Assembly: GCA_017424205.1 (NCBI GenBank)
Contig: JAFPAS010000085.1
Location: 1-8,070 of the forward strand
Reading direction: 5' to 3'
Source of the DNA: Prevotella sp.
GTDB lineage: Bacteria; Bacteroidota; Bacteroidia; Bacteroidales; Bacteroidaceae
DNA length: 8,070 nt
Shown here one piece after another: positions 1-6,720 of the stretch. Position numbers and translations under genes: made by a program. The notes below the pieces were generated by a model. That model searched no databases. It worked only from the letters and a program-made list of their open reading frames with translations, and had not been told where the DNA came from. Within the stretch, counting starts at the first letter, position 1. Each line of letters begins with the position of its first letter.

Positions 1-60
1 ACTGTTATAATAGTGAATCGGTTCAAGAAAATTAAAGTTAAACAATTAAGAAAATAAATT

Positions 61-519
61 ATGGAACATTTAGCTGGAATTATCACAATGTTTATTCCAA
101 TAGCATGTGGGTGCATTTGCCCAATCATGGTTATATGGTTTTACATCCGTAAAAAGATAAATGATACCAATCAGCGCACTCAGATTGTGCTGGCTGTTAT
201 TGAGAAAAATTCGGAAATAGACATCGAAGAACTGATGAATAAGATTTCGCCGAAGAAAATGCTGCTGAAAGAGAAATTACTCTACAAACTATTGTGTGGA
301 AGCATTATCACATTGCTCGGTATTAGTTTTTTGATTTGTGGATTAGTCCTTGACTATAGGGGTGGCATGAACCCTAACGATCTTATTCTCATATACTTCA
401 CAGGTGGCATTCTTATGGCTGTTGGCATCGCATTCTTTGCACATTATAGAATTAGCAAGAAGATGCTCGCCAAGGAGATTGAGGCAGAGGAAAAACGTAT
501 AACCACACATCTCTCATAA
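61..519 (+). CDS. DUF6249-like small membrane protein, first gene of an ECF sigma operon
   Basis: This 152-residue protein has three predicted membrane segments, at about residues 5-28, 77-97 and 108-127. A cytoplasmic loop of about 50 residues lies between the first two and contains the stretch RTQIVLAVIEKNSEIDIEEL. A charged tail (KKMLAKEIEAEEKR) follows the last helix. The single hydrophobic segment, then an 'R..I..A.IE' loop, then paired helices resembles the DUF6249 family, which I recall as common in Bacteroidetes next to ECF sigma genes. Its function is not known. The ATG follows an A-rich leader without a Shine-Dalgarno sequence, as is usual in this phylum. The stop codon is separated by only 3 nt from the sigma start codon, so the two are probably cotranscribed and translationally coupled. 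Inference: it may take part in membrane sensing for the sigma factor. The family call rests on pattern recall, not a search. Confidence 0.8.
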   Translation: MEHLAGIITMFIPIACGCICPIMVIWFYIRKKINDTNQRTQIVLAVIEKNSEIDIEELMNKISPKKMLLKEKLLYKLLCGSIITLLGISFLICGLVLDYRGGMNPNDLILIYFTGGILMAVGIAFFAHYRISKKMLAKEIEAEEKRITTHLS

Positions 520-522
520 GTT

Positions 523-999
523 GTGACACGCAATGAGTTTATATCCCATGTGGAGCGTGAGCAAGACTCTCTTCGCAGTTTTTTGCTCACTCTCTGCTGT
601 GGCGACAGAAACGAATCTGACGACTTGGCACAGGATTCCTTAGTGAAGGCTTATCTCTCGTCGGAAAGCTATAAGGACAGCGGGCATTTCCGCTCTTGGC
701 TCTTCAAAATTGCATATAATACGTTCCTCAACCACAAGGCAAGTGCACGCACGACCGGTACACTCGACGATGCCCACACACTCATCAGTTCGAATACTAC
801 CGATAACCGCTTTGAGCATCAGGATTTATACCTTGCCTTGCGAACATTGCCACCTAAAGAGCGTTCTGCTATCACCCTTTATTATCTAAACGGTTACGAT
901 ATTAAGGAGATTGCCACTATTACCGACACTTCGGAAGACGCAGTGAAGAAACAACTCTCACGAGGACGTTACAAACTAAAAGTAAGACTGAAGCCATGA
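523..999 (+). CDS. ECF-type RNA polymerase sigma factor (sigma-70 family)
   Basis: This 158-residue protein has the usual ECF length and layout. Sigma region 2 spans about residues 14-74 and includes the core-binding/-10 helix motif DDLAQDSLVKAY (33-44) and FRSWLFKIAYN (56-66). A short linker (75-100) leads to region 4 at about 103-155, with LPPKERSAITLYYLNGY (109-125) and the helix-turn-helix recognition segment SEDAVKKQLSRGRYKL (137-152). It would direct RNA polymerase to a specific set of promoters. The start is GTG at 523; no other start gives the expected N-terminus (MTRNEFISHV..). No ribosome binding site is visible, so translation is probably coupled to the upstream gene, which ends at 519. 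The 3' end overlaps the next gene by 4 bp (ATGA). No FecR-like anti-sigma gene is adjacent. Target genes cannot be read from the sequence. The family assignment is firm. Confidence 0.95.
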   Translation: MTRNEFISHVEREQDSLRSFLLTLCCGDRNESDDLAQDSLVKAYLSSESYKDSGHFRSWLFKIAYNTFLNHKASARTTGTLDDAHTLISSNTTDNRFEHQDLYLALRTLPPKERSAITLYYLNGYDIKEIATITDTSEDAVKKQLSRGRYKLKVRLKP

Positions 1000-1418
1000 A
1001 CAAAGACAAAACACTTGAAGAACTATTCCTTAGGACGAAACCACATTTCGACGACAAAGCCGACTTTATGGAGTCACTAATCAGACGACTCGATGCTGTG
1101 GAGTTTGTCCGGCAGGATCAAGAAGCGACTATTCGACGCTACAAGAAAGCAATGATTGCCGCCTTTATCATTGGCATCATCACCGGCGCCGCCACATTAG
1201 CCTTTATGACTTACATGCCTGTTAAGTTCTCCTTATTTAGCATTCATGTGCAATCGGGGATGTTATTTTGGATCTCAGAAAACTCCCATTTAATCGTCAC
1301 GACTTTCTTAGCCCTTCTTATATGCCTCAGCATTACGATTATTTTCAGCAACGTACATGATATTTTACACATGAGGAATAGGTTCTCATACCATAACACA
1401 AAAGGTGCAGTCGCTTAG
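996..1418 (+). CDS. small two-helix membrane protein, candidate partner (anti-sigma?) of the ECF sigma factor
   Basis: This 140-residue protein begins inside the last codons of the sigma gene (ATGA overlap), which implies translational coupling and matched stoichiometry. Residues 1-50 are charged and likely cytoplasmic, with a helical stretch around FMESLIRRLDAVEFVRQDQE (24-43) and a basic RRYKK just before the membrane. Two membrane helices follow, at about 52-73 and 98-119, with a basic, histidine-containing tail (120-140). I recognise no named domain. No zinc-finger (HxxxCxxC) or FecR motif is visible. Inference from position and topology: the short N-terminal cytosolic segment could bind and restrain the sigma factor at the membrane, as minimal anti-sigma factors do. 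An unrelated membrane role is equally possible. The TAG stop lies within the left arm of a stem-loop (1412-1440). Confidence 0.8.
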   Translation: MNKDKTLEELFLRTKPHFDDKADFMESLIRRLDAVEFVRQDQEATIRRYKKAMIAAFIIGIITGAATLAFMTYMPVKFSLFSIHVQSGMLFWISENSHLIVTTFLALLICLSITIIFSNVHDILHMRNRFSYHNTKGAVA

Positions 1419-1440
1419 ACTCATAAGCATGGTCTAAGCG
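1412..1440 (+). other. stem-loop spanning the stop codon of the small membrane protein gene
   Basis: CGCTTAGAC (1412-1420) is the exact reverse complement of GTCTAAGCG (1432-1440), giving a perfect 9-bp stem with an 11-nt loop. The TAG stop codon (1416-1418) sits in the left arm. No T-run follows on the + strand (TAACTAAAGA), so it is not a classical intrinsic terminator. It may protect or end the operon mRNA, acting together with the larger hairpin downstream. Confidence 0.5.
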
Positions 1441-1459
1441 TAACTAAAGAATAGTACGA

Positions 1460-1554
1460 ATATGTGACGGAGGAATGAAATCGCAAAAATAAAGCAAGAA
1501 ATCCCGCAGGTAAATATAACCTGCGGGATTTCTTATTCTCATTCCCTCACATAT
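1460..1554. repeat. long imperfect inverted repeat enclosing a terminator hairpin
   Basis: Positions 1460-1467 (ATATGTGA) pair with 1547-1554 (TCACATAT), and 1472-1478 (GGAATGA) pair with 1539-1545 (TCATTCC). A bulge of CGGA (1468-1471) lies opposite C1546. These arms lie outside the perfect 16-bp hairpin at 1496-1534, so the whole element could fold as a two-tier structure of about 95 nt. It may be an elaborate bidirectional terminator or the trace of a small repeated element. Confidence 0.5.
1496..1534. terminator. strong hairpin, likely bidirectional intrinsic terminator
   Basis: AAGAAATCCCGCAGGT (1496-1511) and its exact reverse complement (1519-1534) form a 16-bp stem around a 7-nt loop (AAATATA). 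On the + strand the stem ends in TTTCTT and runs into ATTCTC. On the - strand it is followed by TTTATTTTTG, a good U-rich tract. It most likely ends the + strand sigma operon about 80 nt after its last stop codon, and it also blocks any - strand transcript that passes the nearer terminator at 1653-1689. Confidence 0.8.
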
Positions 1555-1652
1555 CCCACCTACTCTTTTCTTCTCAGATGTTGTTGTGTGTGTCAACTTG
1601 TTGGGATTGGTATGATAATGTGATGGAAGTATCGGGATATGAAGAAACCAAA

Positions 1653-1689
1653 AAAGGCGGGGGAATACGTGACATATTCCCTCGCCTTT
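1653..1689 (-). terminator. intrinsic terminator of the receptor/lipoprotein unit
   Basis: AAAGGCG plus GGGGAATA (1653-1667) pairs with 1675-1689, giving a 15-bp stem with one G-U pair and a 7-nt loop. Read on the - strand it is a GC-rich hairpin whose right arm runs directly into six T residues (complement of A1650-A1655). It begins about 30 nt after the lipoprotein stop codon, the position expected for the terminator of that unit. Confidence 0.88.
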
Positions 1690-1719
1690 AATAGTGTAAT
1701 ATAAATACGGGCTGACTGC

Positions 1720-3204
1720 TTATTTCGCTGTGTGTGATACGTATACTGCATTCACCATCTGTGGACTGCCCTTGTATGAGCCTTTGTTGCCACGGAGTGT
1801 GATAGTATCGCCTACCTTGATGCCCTTAGCTGCAAGGAGTCCCTGCTTTGCTGCACCTGTAGCGCCATAGCCTGGGAGAACACCGTAGATGTATGCCTCG
1901 CCAGAAGCGTCCTTGATGTAGATATTGCCGTAGTCTTCCTTTGCGATGCTAGTGATTTCGCCTGTCAGCTCATAATATACATCGTTTGAATCAGACTTAG
2001 TAAGGAAATCTGCAACCGTAACAACCTGAATTGCTGAGTGCTTCTCGAGCACGGCTTCTGTCATCTGTGCTGAGCCGTTATACTCGCCGCGCTTGCCTAC
2101 AAGTGTTACGAAGTCGCCTACGGTGAGTGTAACACCCTGCGCATTGACCTTGTAAGCATACATCTCGCCTGTTGCATCCTGTATCCAGAAATTGTTGTTA
2201 TACTTCTCGTGAATCTTGCTTACGAGACCTGTAACACGATACTGGCTGTCGCCTACTGATGCTGCAAGGAACTCAGAAACATTGGCTGCAATGATTGAGC
2301 CTTTCTGTGTAACATCTGCAGTGGCTGTATATGTCTTGCCCTTAGATGTGGTTACGAAGCTAATAGAGGTCTTGCGGTCGCCACCAGCATTTGCTGCTAC
2401 AGCGAATGTTACCTCTGCATTCTGACCAAATGTCTTAACAGACTTAACTGCAAGCCAATCTACCGGAGACTCTACGCTTACACCCTCGCCTTTGCATGTA
2501 AGGTATGCAACGAGCTCGCCGCCTTCCTTCTCTACAGTTGTAGTAGAAAGAGAATCAACCTTGATGAGTGATTTCTCAATTGCAATAACTGTAACATTTA
2601 CAAGCTCGATAGTAGAACCGTAAGTTGTACGTGGACCTTCTACTGTCACGATGTCACCAGCCTCAATGCCAAGGCTAGCAAAATTCTTCTCTGCGCCAGA
2701 AGCGTCGAGTGTGCCGTAGATATATACAGAACCTGTCTCGTCTACTACGTCATAGTTGCCGTAGATTGTATTTGAAAGGCCTGTAACAACACCCTTCACA
2801 CGGTATGTGACACCGTCAACACCATTGAGAACATCCTTAATCTTAGAGATAGGAAGGTCTACCTTCTCTGTCTGCTGAAGAACATTGATGCGCTGTGTCT
2901 CGCCATTACATGTGAGAAGAACAGTTGCGGTATTTGTAGAAGTTGCTGCGCCTGCAGTGAATTTTACTACTGTTTCGCCTATTGTTCCATGATCTGTTGA
3001 AAGTGTCAACCACTCTGGAACGTCTGTTATCTGCCAGTCTGCATTGGCTCTTACAGTGACCTCGCATGTGCCACCTTCCGCAGGGATGGCAACGTATGAC
3101 TGTGATACCTGAACAGATCCGAGCTGCGCCATCTCTTCTTCGCTACAGCTTGTGAAAAGAGCGAATACGGCAGCAAGTGCTGTGAAAATATATTTTAGTT
3201 TCAT
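1720..3204 (-). CDS. surface lipoprotein with BACON domains and three OB-like repeats
   Basis: This 494-residue lipoprotein has a signal peptide (1-19) ending in FTSC, with Cys20 as the lipidation site. The SEEE that follows resembles the Bacteroidetes lipoprotein export signal (acidic residues just after Cys), so surface exposure is likely. A BACON domain occupies about 29-112 (SYVAIPAEGGTCEVTV, ANADWQI, PEWLTLS, ending in VLQQTE). A diverged second copy is at about 214-303 (VEKEGGEL, SPVDWLAV, ending in VTQKG). OB-like repeats at about 117-213, 304-392 and 393-494 share Y.V.G.V, D.TGE.Y.Y and GD.VTL.G..G.Y.GS.QM patterns. BACON modules usually serve as spacers or adhesive units; OB folds bind oligosaccharides, nucleic acids or proteins. 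No catalytic domain is visible. The gene starts 18 bp after the receptor stop codon and shares its biased codon use, so the two are probably cotranscribed. Inference: it is a ligand-binding or capping partner of the receptor. It does not resemble SusD. Confidence 0.88.
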   Translation of the reverse strand: MKLKYIFTALAAVFALFTSCSEEEMAQLGSVQVSQSYVAIPAEGGTCEVTVRANADWQITDVPEWLTLSTDHGTIGETVVKFTAGAATSTNTATVLLTCNGETQRINVLQQTEKVDLPISKIKDVLNGVDGVTYRVKGVVTGLSNTIYGNYDVVDETGSVYIYGTLDASGAEKNFASLGIEAGDIVTVEGPRTTYGSTIELVNVTVIAIEKSLIKVDSLSTTTVEKEGGELVAYLTCKGEGVSVESPVDWLAVKSVKTFGQNAEVTFAVAANAGGDRKTSISFVTTSKGKTYTATADVTQKGSIIAANVSEFLAASVGDSQYRVTGLVSKIHEKYNNNFWIQDATGEMYAYKVNAQGVTLTVGDFVTLVGKRGEYNGSAQMTEAVLEKHSAIQVVTVADFLTKSDSNDVYYELTGEITSIAKEDYGNIYIKDASGEAYIYGVLPGYGATGAAKQGLLAAKGIKVGDTITLRGNKGSYKGSPQMVNAVYVSHTAK

Positions 3205-3222
3205 ATATTAATCTGTAAAATA

Positions 3223-6200
3223 TTAGTTAAAGATGTACTTGATACCGATTGATGCATACCAGCACTGGCCAATAGCATGGTTAGGAACGAATGTCTTAAC
3301 GCTGCCGTTAATAGCCTTTGGAGTAGAGAATGTAGCATAGCCGTCAGCATCTACGCCCTCGTACTTGAGAATGCGTGGGTCAGAACCGATTGCTGGGTTA
3401 AGATATTTGCTTACACCCCATGATGAATTGAAGAAGTTAAGAACATTCTTCATATCAAAGCTGAGCTGGAGCTTGTGAGTTGTCTTTGCTATATCAAGCT
3501 TGAAGTCGTGCTTGTAGCTGAAGTCGATACGGTGTACCCATGGTGAGTAGAGGCTGTATGCTTCTGCATAGTCGCCCTGACGATTCTTCAGATAGCTGTT
3601 GTTATGAACGTAGTCCATGAAACGTGTCTTATCGTCCTCTGATACGAAGCGGAAGTCACCATTCTCTACCTGAGCGTCTGTTGGTACGTAGATAGCGTCG
3701 TAGTTGTATCCGTCACCATTCATATCATTTACTGTCATGAAAGAGTAGTTGTATCCGCCACGCCATGACTCATAGATAAGGCTGAAGTGGTTACCGCTCT
3801 TGTCGTGTGTAGTAACAGAAGCAACGAAACGATCTGGAGTTACGTTGATACCGTTGTGAAGCAGGATATTGTTTGGACCCTGGTATGTTGGAACATATGT
3901 GAATGCAGACTCAGCATTTGAACCTGGGAGTGATGTAACCTCCTTTGATACAGTGTGAGTATATGCTGCCATGATGTCCATCCATGGAGTTGGCTGTGCA
4001 TTAACCTGCACGCTTGCTGACCAACCATAACCGCGGCTTGTATTCTCAAGAACGAATGCCTTAGTACCTGTGCGGTAACCTGCATGGTATATAGGACGAG
4101 CATCAGCACCATTGAGGTGAGCAAAACCGCCTACGCTAGGAATACTCCAGTCAGAGATTGAAGCTGCATTGATTGTCTTGTTGAAAATACCCTCAGCTGT
4201 GATAGAGAGTGGGAATGATGTTGGGAAAGAATAGTCAATAGCAAGAGATGTCTTCCATACCTGTGGCATCTTGAAGTCTGGGTCAACACCGCAAATTGAT
4301 GATGGCTTAGCACCTTCTTCTGGTGTGATGTCGTATGGGAAGATATTCTGTCCGTTAGCATTCTTCATGCCAAGGAGCTTGTCGAGAAGCGCCTGTGTAG
4401 TAGGACGGCCGTTTGCGTCAACTACAAGACCGCCTGCGAAGTCTGACATTGAATAGCCGAGCTTCTTGCCGTTAGCATCGTTGAGCTGTGCCTGATACTG
4501 CACCATACCACCGTTTGTAGGCATGTTTGTGAAGAACACAAGTGGAAGACGGCCAGAGAACAGACCTGTACCACCGCGAACCTTCAGGCTCTTGTCGCCA
4601 AATACGTCCCATGTGAAACCAACACGTGGAGAAACTGTGAGTGAGTTACCTGGCCACTTGCCTGTATCGATGTGACGGCAGCCGTCAACATGCTCGTCTG
4701 GATTTGCTGCGTCATGAGCCTTACCATAGTTAAGAGCAAGGATAGCATTGTTTGTCATAAGGTCTGAGTTGTTGAAGAACAGACCGTCGAAACGAAGACC
4801 GTATGTGAGCTTGAAGTCCTTTGTGATATTCCACTCATCCTGACCGTAAATACCAGCCTTATTAAACTGTACACGTGCAGCAGGATTTGCCTCACCACCG
4901 TATCCGTATGTAAGACATACTACCTGTGGTGCAGCACCTGTAAGGAAGTCGTTAAGGCTCTTATAACGATAGTAGCCTGTACCATTACGCATGTAAGCAT
5001 TGTCAGCCATCTGATGCTCGAAGCTCAAGCCTGCTGTAATCTTATGGTTGTCAAGGTAGAATGTCATATCGTCCTTGATATTCCATACAGTATTGTGAAC
5101 GGCATTGTTATATGTGAACAACTCATAGCCAAGTGCCATATAGTTGTCTGTACCATCTGCATCTGCCTTGCCGTCAACACTCTTCTGGCCGCCATCAAGA
5201 ATATCGATGAATGGGAACTCAGAAGAATTAGATGAACGGATATCATCAAGTTTTGACCATGTTGCAAGGAACTGGTTTGAGATATTGTCTGTCAAACGGC
5301 TATTAAGGTCGAATGAGAGAGTGTGTACATTGTTGTCCTGAGCATACATTGAGTTTGCAAAAGACATAGAGTAGAGTGATGTACGATAGTTTGCAGCACG
5401 TGTACCACCGTCCATAGAAGTACCGTTAGGAGAGCTCCAACGACGGTTCTTTGTATAGTTGTAACGCAGAGCAAGACGATGCTTGTCTGTTATGTTCCAG
5501 TCAATACGTGCAAGAAGCTTGTAGTTGCTCTCGTCAGCAGGGAAGTCTGTGAACGAACCTGTATCGTATCCATACTTATTCTTAACGAAATCAGATACGG
5601 TCTTAAGGTCAGAAAGCTTTGTACGTGAAATATAGTTGTCTGCATTGCCTACACCATTCTCTGAACCACGCCAGCGGTTAGCAATTGTAGGAGTCTTAAC
5701 CATCTCTCCGTTAACGAAGAAGAAGAGCTTGTCCTTAACAATCGGACCACCGAGTGTGAAACCGTATGTTGTCTGCTGGTCCTTAGCACGTGCACCGCCA
5801 ATCTGCTCACGCTCAATGGCATCACCACGCATATTCTCATTCTTGTGATAAATATACGCAGAACCCTTGTAAGTGTTTGTACCTGACTTAGTAATAGCAT
5901 TTACACCACCACCGATGAAGTTTGTCTGACGTACATCAAATGGAGAAATCACAACCTGCATCTCCTCGATAGCATCGATAGAGATTGGGTTGCCACCACC
6001 AGGAAGATTGTCGCTAAGACCAAAGTTGTTGTTGAAGTTCGCACCGTCAACAGTAAAGTTTGCTGTACGACCGTCTGCACCAGCGAATGTCATGCCATTG
6101 CCTCCATAAGGAGAGAGACGTGTGTAATCTGTAATACTGCGTGTTACAGATGGCATGTTAAGAATCTGTGCATTAGAGATGTTTGTAGAAGCACCTGTCT

Positions 6201-6588
6201 TTTCTGATGTGAACTTAGTGTTTCTACCAGTTACTACAACCTCGCCGAGAAGCTCTGTATCCTCGCTCATTGTTGTGTTGAGATTGTAAGTTTCACCAAG
6301 CTGAAGTGTTACACCACTAACAACTTTTGTTTCATAACCAATGTACGAGATGCTCACCTCGTATGGTCCGCCAACACGCATACCATTGATAGAGAACATA
6401 CCCTTGGCATTTGATACAGCGTTGTAACGTGTCCCAGAAGGCTTATGTACCGCCTCGATAGTTGCACCGATAACGTCCTCGCCATTAGCAGAGACCTTGC
6501 CAGCCAAACTTGATGTTGTAATCTGCGCCATAGCAGATGATACCAACATCACCATCATAGCTAGAAGAAGAACAATCCTTTTCTGCAT
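3223..6588 (-). CDS. Oar-like TonB-dependent outer-membrane receptor with N-terminal carboxypeptidase-regulatory-like domain
   Basis: From the ATG at 6588 this is 1121 residues. The signal peptide is MQKRIVLLLAMMVMLVSSAMA, cleaved before Gln22. A carboxypeptidase-regulatory-like beta-sandwich follows (about 28-108: LAGKVSANGEDVIGATI, NAKGMFSINGM, YEVSISYIGYET). A TonB-box-like EVVVTG is at 116-121. The plug spans about 125-240, with FTVDGANFNN and the Oar-type DAIEEMQVVISPFDVRQTNF (205-224) and GGGVNAITKSGTN (226-238). The rest is a long beta-barrel ending in WYASIGIKYIFN. No STN signalling domain is present. It should import a ligand across the outer membrane using TonB/ExbBD energy; some Oar homologues instead affect protein secretion. 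An upstream in-frame ATG at 6654 is rejected because it overlaps the likely -7 promoter element and would put 22 unsuitable residues before the signal peptide. The ligand is unknown. The partner lipoprotein lies 18 bp downstream. Confidence 0.93.
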   Translation of the reverse strand: MQKRIVLLLAMMVMLVSSAMAQITTSSLAGKVSANGEDVIGATIEAVHKPSGTRYNAVSNAKGMFSINGMRVGGPYEVSISYIGYETKVVSGVTLQLGETYNLNTTMSEDTELLGEVVVTGRNTKFTSEKTGASTNISNAQILNMPSVTRSITDYTRLSPYGGNGMTFAGADGRTANFTVDGANFNNNFGLSDNLPGGGNPISIDAIEEMQVVISPFDVRQTNFIGGGVNAITKSGTNTYKGSAYIYHKNENMRGDAIEREQIGGARAKDQQTTYGFTLGGPIVKDKLFFFVNGEMVKTPTIANRWRGSENGVGNADNYISRTKLSDLKTVSDFVKNKYGYDTGSFTDFPADESNYKLLARIDWNITDKHRLALRYNYTKNRRWSSPNGTSMDGGTRAANYRTSLYSMSFANSMYAQDNNVHTLSFDLNSRLTDNISNQFLATWSKLDDIRSSNSSEFPFIDILDGGQKSVDGKADADGTDNYMALGYELFTYNNAVHNTVWNIKDDMTFYLDNHKITAGLSFEHQMADNAYMRNGTGYYRYKSLNDFLTGAAPQVVCLTYGYGGEANPAARVQFNKAGIYGQDEWNITKDFKLTYGLRFDGLFFNNSDLMTNNAILALNYGKAHDAANPDEHVDGCRHIDTGKWPGNSLTVSPRVGFTWDVFGDKSLKVRGGTGLFSGRLPLVFFTNMPTNGGMVQYQAQLNDANGKKLGYSMSDFAGGLVVDANGRPTTQALLDKLLGMKNANGQNIFPYDITPEEGAKPSSICGVDPDFKMPQVWKTSLAIDYSFPTSFPLSITAEGIFNKTINAASISDWSIPSVGGFAHLNGADARPIYHAGYRTGTKAFVLENTSRGYGWSASVQVNAQPTPWMDIMAAYTHTVSKEVTSLPGSNAESAFTYVPTYQGPNNILLHNGINVTPDRFVASVTTHDKSGNHFSLIYESWRGGYNYSFMTVNDMNGDGYNYDAIYVPTDAQVENGDFRFVSEDDKTRFMDYVHNNSYLKNRQGDYAEAYSLYSPWVHRIDFSYKHDFKLDIAKTTHKLQLSFDMKNVLNFFNSSWGVSKYLNPAIGSDPRILKYEGVDADGYATFSTPKAINGSVKTFVPNHAIGQCWYASIGIKYIFN

Positions 6589-6651
6589 AACTTTTAGTAA
6601 ATGTTTAATAAATTGAGAGTTAAAATATAAAAATGTTTGTTTATTTGAGTG

Positions 6652-6659
6652 CAAAATTA
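6652..6659 (-). promoter_or_regulatory. Bacteroidetes-type -7 promoter element for the receptor/lipoprotein unit
   Basis: The - strand reads TAATTTTG, a full match to the TAnnTTTG -7 consensus of the Bacteroidetes housekeeping sigma factor. Transcription would start near 6645, leaving an untranslated leader of about 57 nt before the ATG at 6588. No clear TTTG-type -33 element is found about 20 bp further upstream, so the promoter may need an activator or be of moderate strength. Confidence 0.55.
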
Positions 6660-6700
6660 TACAAAATTTTCCATATAATAGTTACTAACTTGTTAAATTA

Positions 6701-6720
6701 TTGACCTATATTGACAAATA
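6701..6720. repeat. tandem 10-bp direct repeat upstream of the receptor promoter
   Basis: TTGACCTATA is followed at once by TTGACAAATA, two copies of TTGACnnATA in phase with one helical turn. TCAAT (6721-6725) just beyond is an inverted copy of ATTGA. The repeat lies about 55-75 bp upstream of the inferred transcription start, a usual place for an activator site. It could also be chance in AT-rich sequence. Confidence 0.3.

Larger units (their letters stand above)
1419..1719. other. intergenic gap between convergent transcription units
   Basis: This gap of about 300 bp separates the 3' ends of the + strand sigma operon and the - strand receptor/lipoprotein unit. It holds the right part of the stop-codon stem-loop, the hairpin nested in a long inverted repeat (1460-1554), and the - strand terminator (1653-1689). 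Between about 1560 and 1640 there is only T/G-rich sequence, including a short GT run near 1583-1594. No open reading frame or RNA gene that I can support is present. Confidence 0.7.

Noticed and set aside
6..11. TATAAT upstream of the DUF6249-like gene as a -10 box
   Set aside because: It matches the Escherichia-type consensus rather than the Bacteroidetes TAnnTTTG element, and AT-rich sequence makes it likely by chance. The true promoter may lie left of the window.
1583..1594. Short GT-rich run in the convergent gap
   Set aside because: It is too short and impure to call a microsatellite or a functional element.
2216..2425. 69-residue + strand open frame inside the lipoprotein gene
   Set aside because: It lies wholly opposite a well-supported coding region with recognisable domains and shows no family features.
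3840..5900. Several 60-94 residue open frames on both strands inside the receptor gene
   Set aside because: They are shadows of the receptor frame: low-complexity, His/Ser/Leu-rich translations with no start context or recognisable motif.
523..6588. FecI/FecR-style signalling between the sigma factor and the TonB receptor
   Set aside because: The receptor lacks the N-terminal STN domain, no FecR-like gene is present, and the two units are convergent and separately terminated.
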